Part shown: positions 63,829 to 64,000 of the stretch, in pieces
How the letters are laid out: each line of letters begins with the position of its first letter
How positions within the stretch are numbered: position 1 is the first letter of the stretch
DNA from: an uncultured bacterium
GTDB lineage: Bacteria > Nitrospirota > Thermodesulfovibrionia > Thermodesulfovibrionales > Thermodesulfovibrionaceae
Direction of reading: 5' to 3'
Assembly: GCA_937998865.1 (NCBI GenBank)
Contig: CALLBR010000015.1
Span: 38,240 to 102,239, forward strand
DNA: 64,000 nt
Notes under the pieces: model-generated
Told to the model about the DNA's origin: nothing
Seen by the model: only the letters and a program-made list of their open reading frames with translations
The model's database searches: none
Translations under genes and position numbers: made by a program

Positions 63829-64000
63829 GATAGGTGTTTTAGCCTCAGGAAGGGGATCCAATTTTCAAGCAATTATAGATGAAATTGAAAAGGGAACTCT
63901 TCCAGCAAAAATAGAAATTCTTATTGTGGATAATCCAAAGGCTTATGCAATTGAGAGAGCAAAAAAACATGGTATTCCCTATGTATTCATAAATCCTAAG
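63821..64000 (+). CDS. purN: Phosphoribosylglycinamide formyltransferase (5' end only)
   Basis: The first 60 residues are visible: [20 protein letters not shown] and [26 protein letters not shown], the N-terminal Rossmann-like half of PurN, which formylates GAR in purine synthesis using N10-formyl-THF. AAGGAGG inside the hemE 3' end is its Shine-Dalgarno. The catalytic N-x-H residues lie beyond the window. Confidence 0.93.
   Translation, partial: MLKIGVLASGRGSNFQAIIDEIEKGTLPAKIEILIVDNPKAYAIERAKKHGIPYVFINPK

Overview
The window is about 64 kb of a low-GC (by eye in the mid-30s percent), gene-dense chromosome from a Gram-negative bacterium. A core-genome gene set, a lipopolysaccharide-type glycosyltransferase cluster with an O-antigen-ligase-like protein, a selenocysteine-containing SelD, ferredoxin:thioredoxin reductase, an Hsp20 and an AhbD/NirJ-like radical SAM haem enzyme next to hemE all point to an anaerobic, probably thermophilic lineage. 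A Thermodesulfovibrio-like member of the Nitrospirota is my best guess. That placement is an inference from gene content and protein flavour; no 16S rRNA gene is present to confirm it. I saw no prophage, transposase or CRISPR array.

Layout. 1-1842 (+) is the end of a class III cyclase followed by an exported SH3 protein and an M48 lipoprotein protease. 1939-7451 (-) runs TPR protein, ispE, tRNA-Gln, prs, rplY, pth and a zinc-dependent phospholipase-C-like protein. A 19-codon cysteine-rich mini-gene (7501-7560, -) with its own promoter, Shine-Dalgarno and terminator sits between the TPR gene and radA. 7671-11765 (+) holds radA, a lipoprotein, rsmA, then two paralogous CpxP/Spy-like secreted proteins behind a sigma-54-like promoter and a small exported protein. 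11762-15415 (-) is rpsO-pnp-M16 protease; 15714-16989 (+) is speH-speE for spermidine; 16986-21235 (-) is pgk, gap, DUF1015 and bioD. 21318-22530 (+) is an unknown protein plus a YrfG-like phosphatase. 22540-24476 (-) is rpmB, a DciA-like protein, an unknown protein, glutaredoxin, ferredoxin:thioredoxin reductase and a second unknown protein.

24561-28975 (+) is infB-rbfA-nrnA-parA. A repeat-bearing spacer leads to selD (start recovered through an in-frame UGA), hsp20, a binding-protein/hybrid-kinase pair, a flippase, truD, a stand-alone LigD phosphoesterase domain, a flavodoxin and a UDP-sugar dehydrogenase (to 39442). 39423-48518 (-) is an eight-gene envelope polysaccharide island: five GT4 enzymes, two GT9 heptosyltransferase-like enzymes and an O-antigen-ligase-like protein. 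48902-61422 (+) holds yebC, DUF502, glmU, glmS, pcrA/uvrD, gatC, panD, a DUF1828-like protein, dnaE and accA. 61748-64000 (+) holds the radical SAM haem protein, hemE and the start of purN.

Three patterns stand out beyond the gene list. First, several genes (radA, the DUF1015 gene, the DUF1828-like gene, dnaE and the radical SAM gene) lack a Shine-Dalgarno and have a -10-like box 5-8 nt before the ATG, suggesting leaderless mRNAs. Second, the three longest non-coding gaps (28976-29362, 48519-48901, 61423-61747) carry related GGATTG/GCCATG palindromic fragments, including one perfect 18-bp inverted repeat. Third, the small cysteine-rich mini-gene at 7501-7560 looks like a genuine expressed gene of unknown function.
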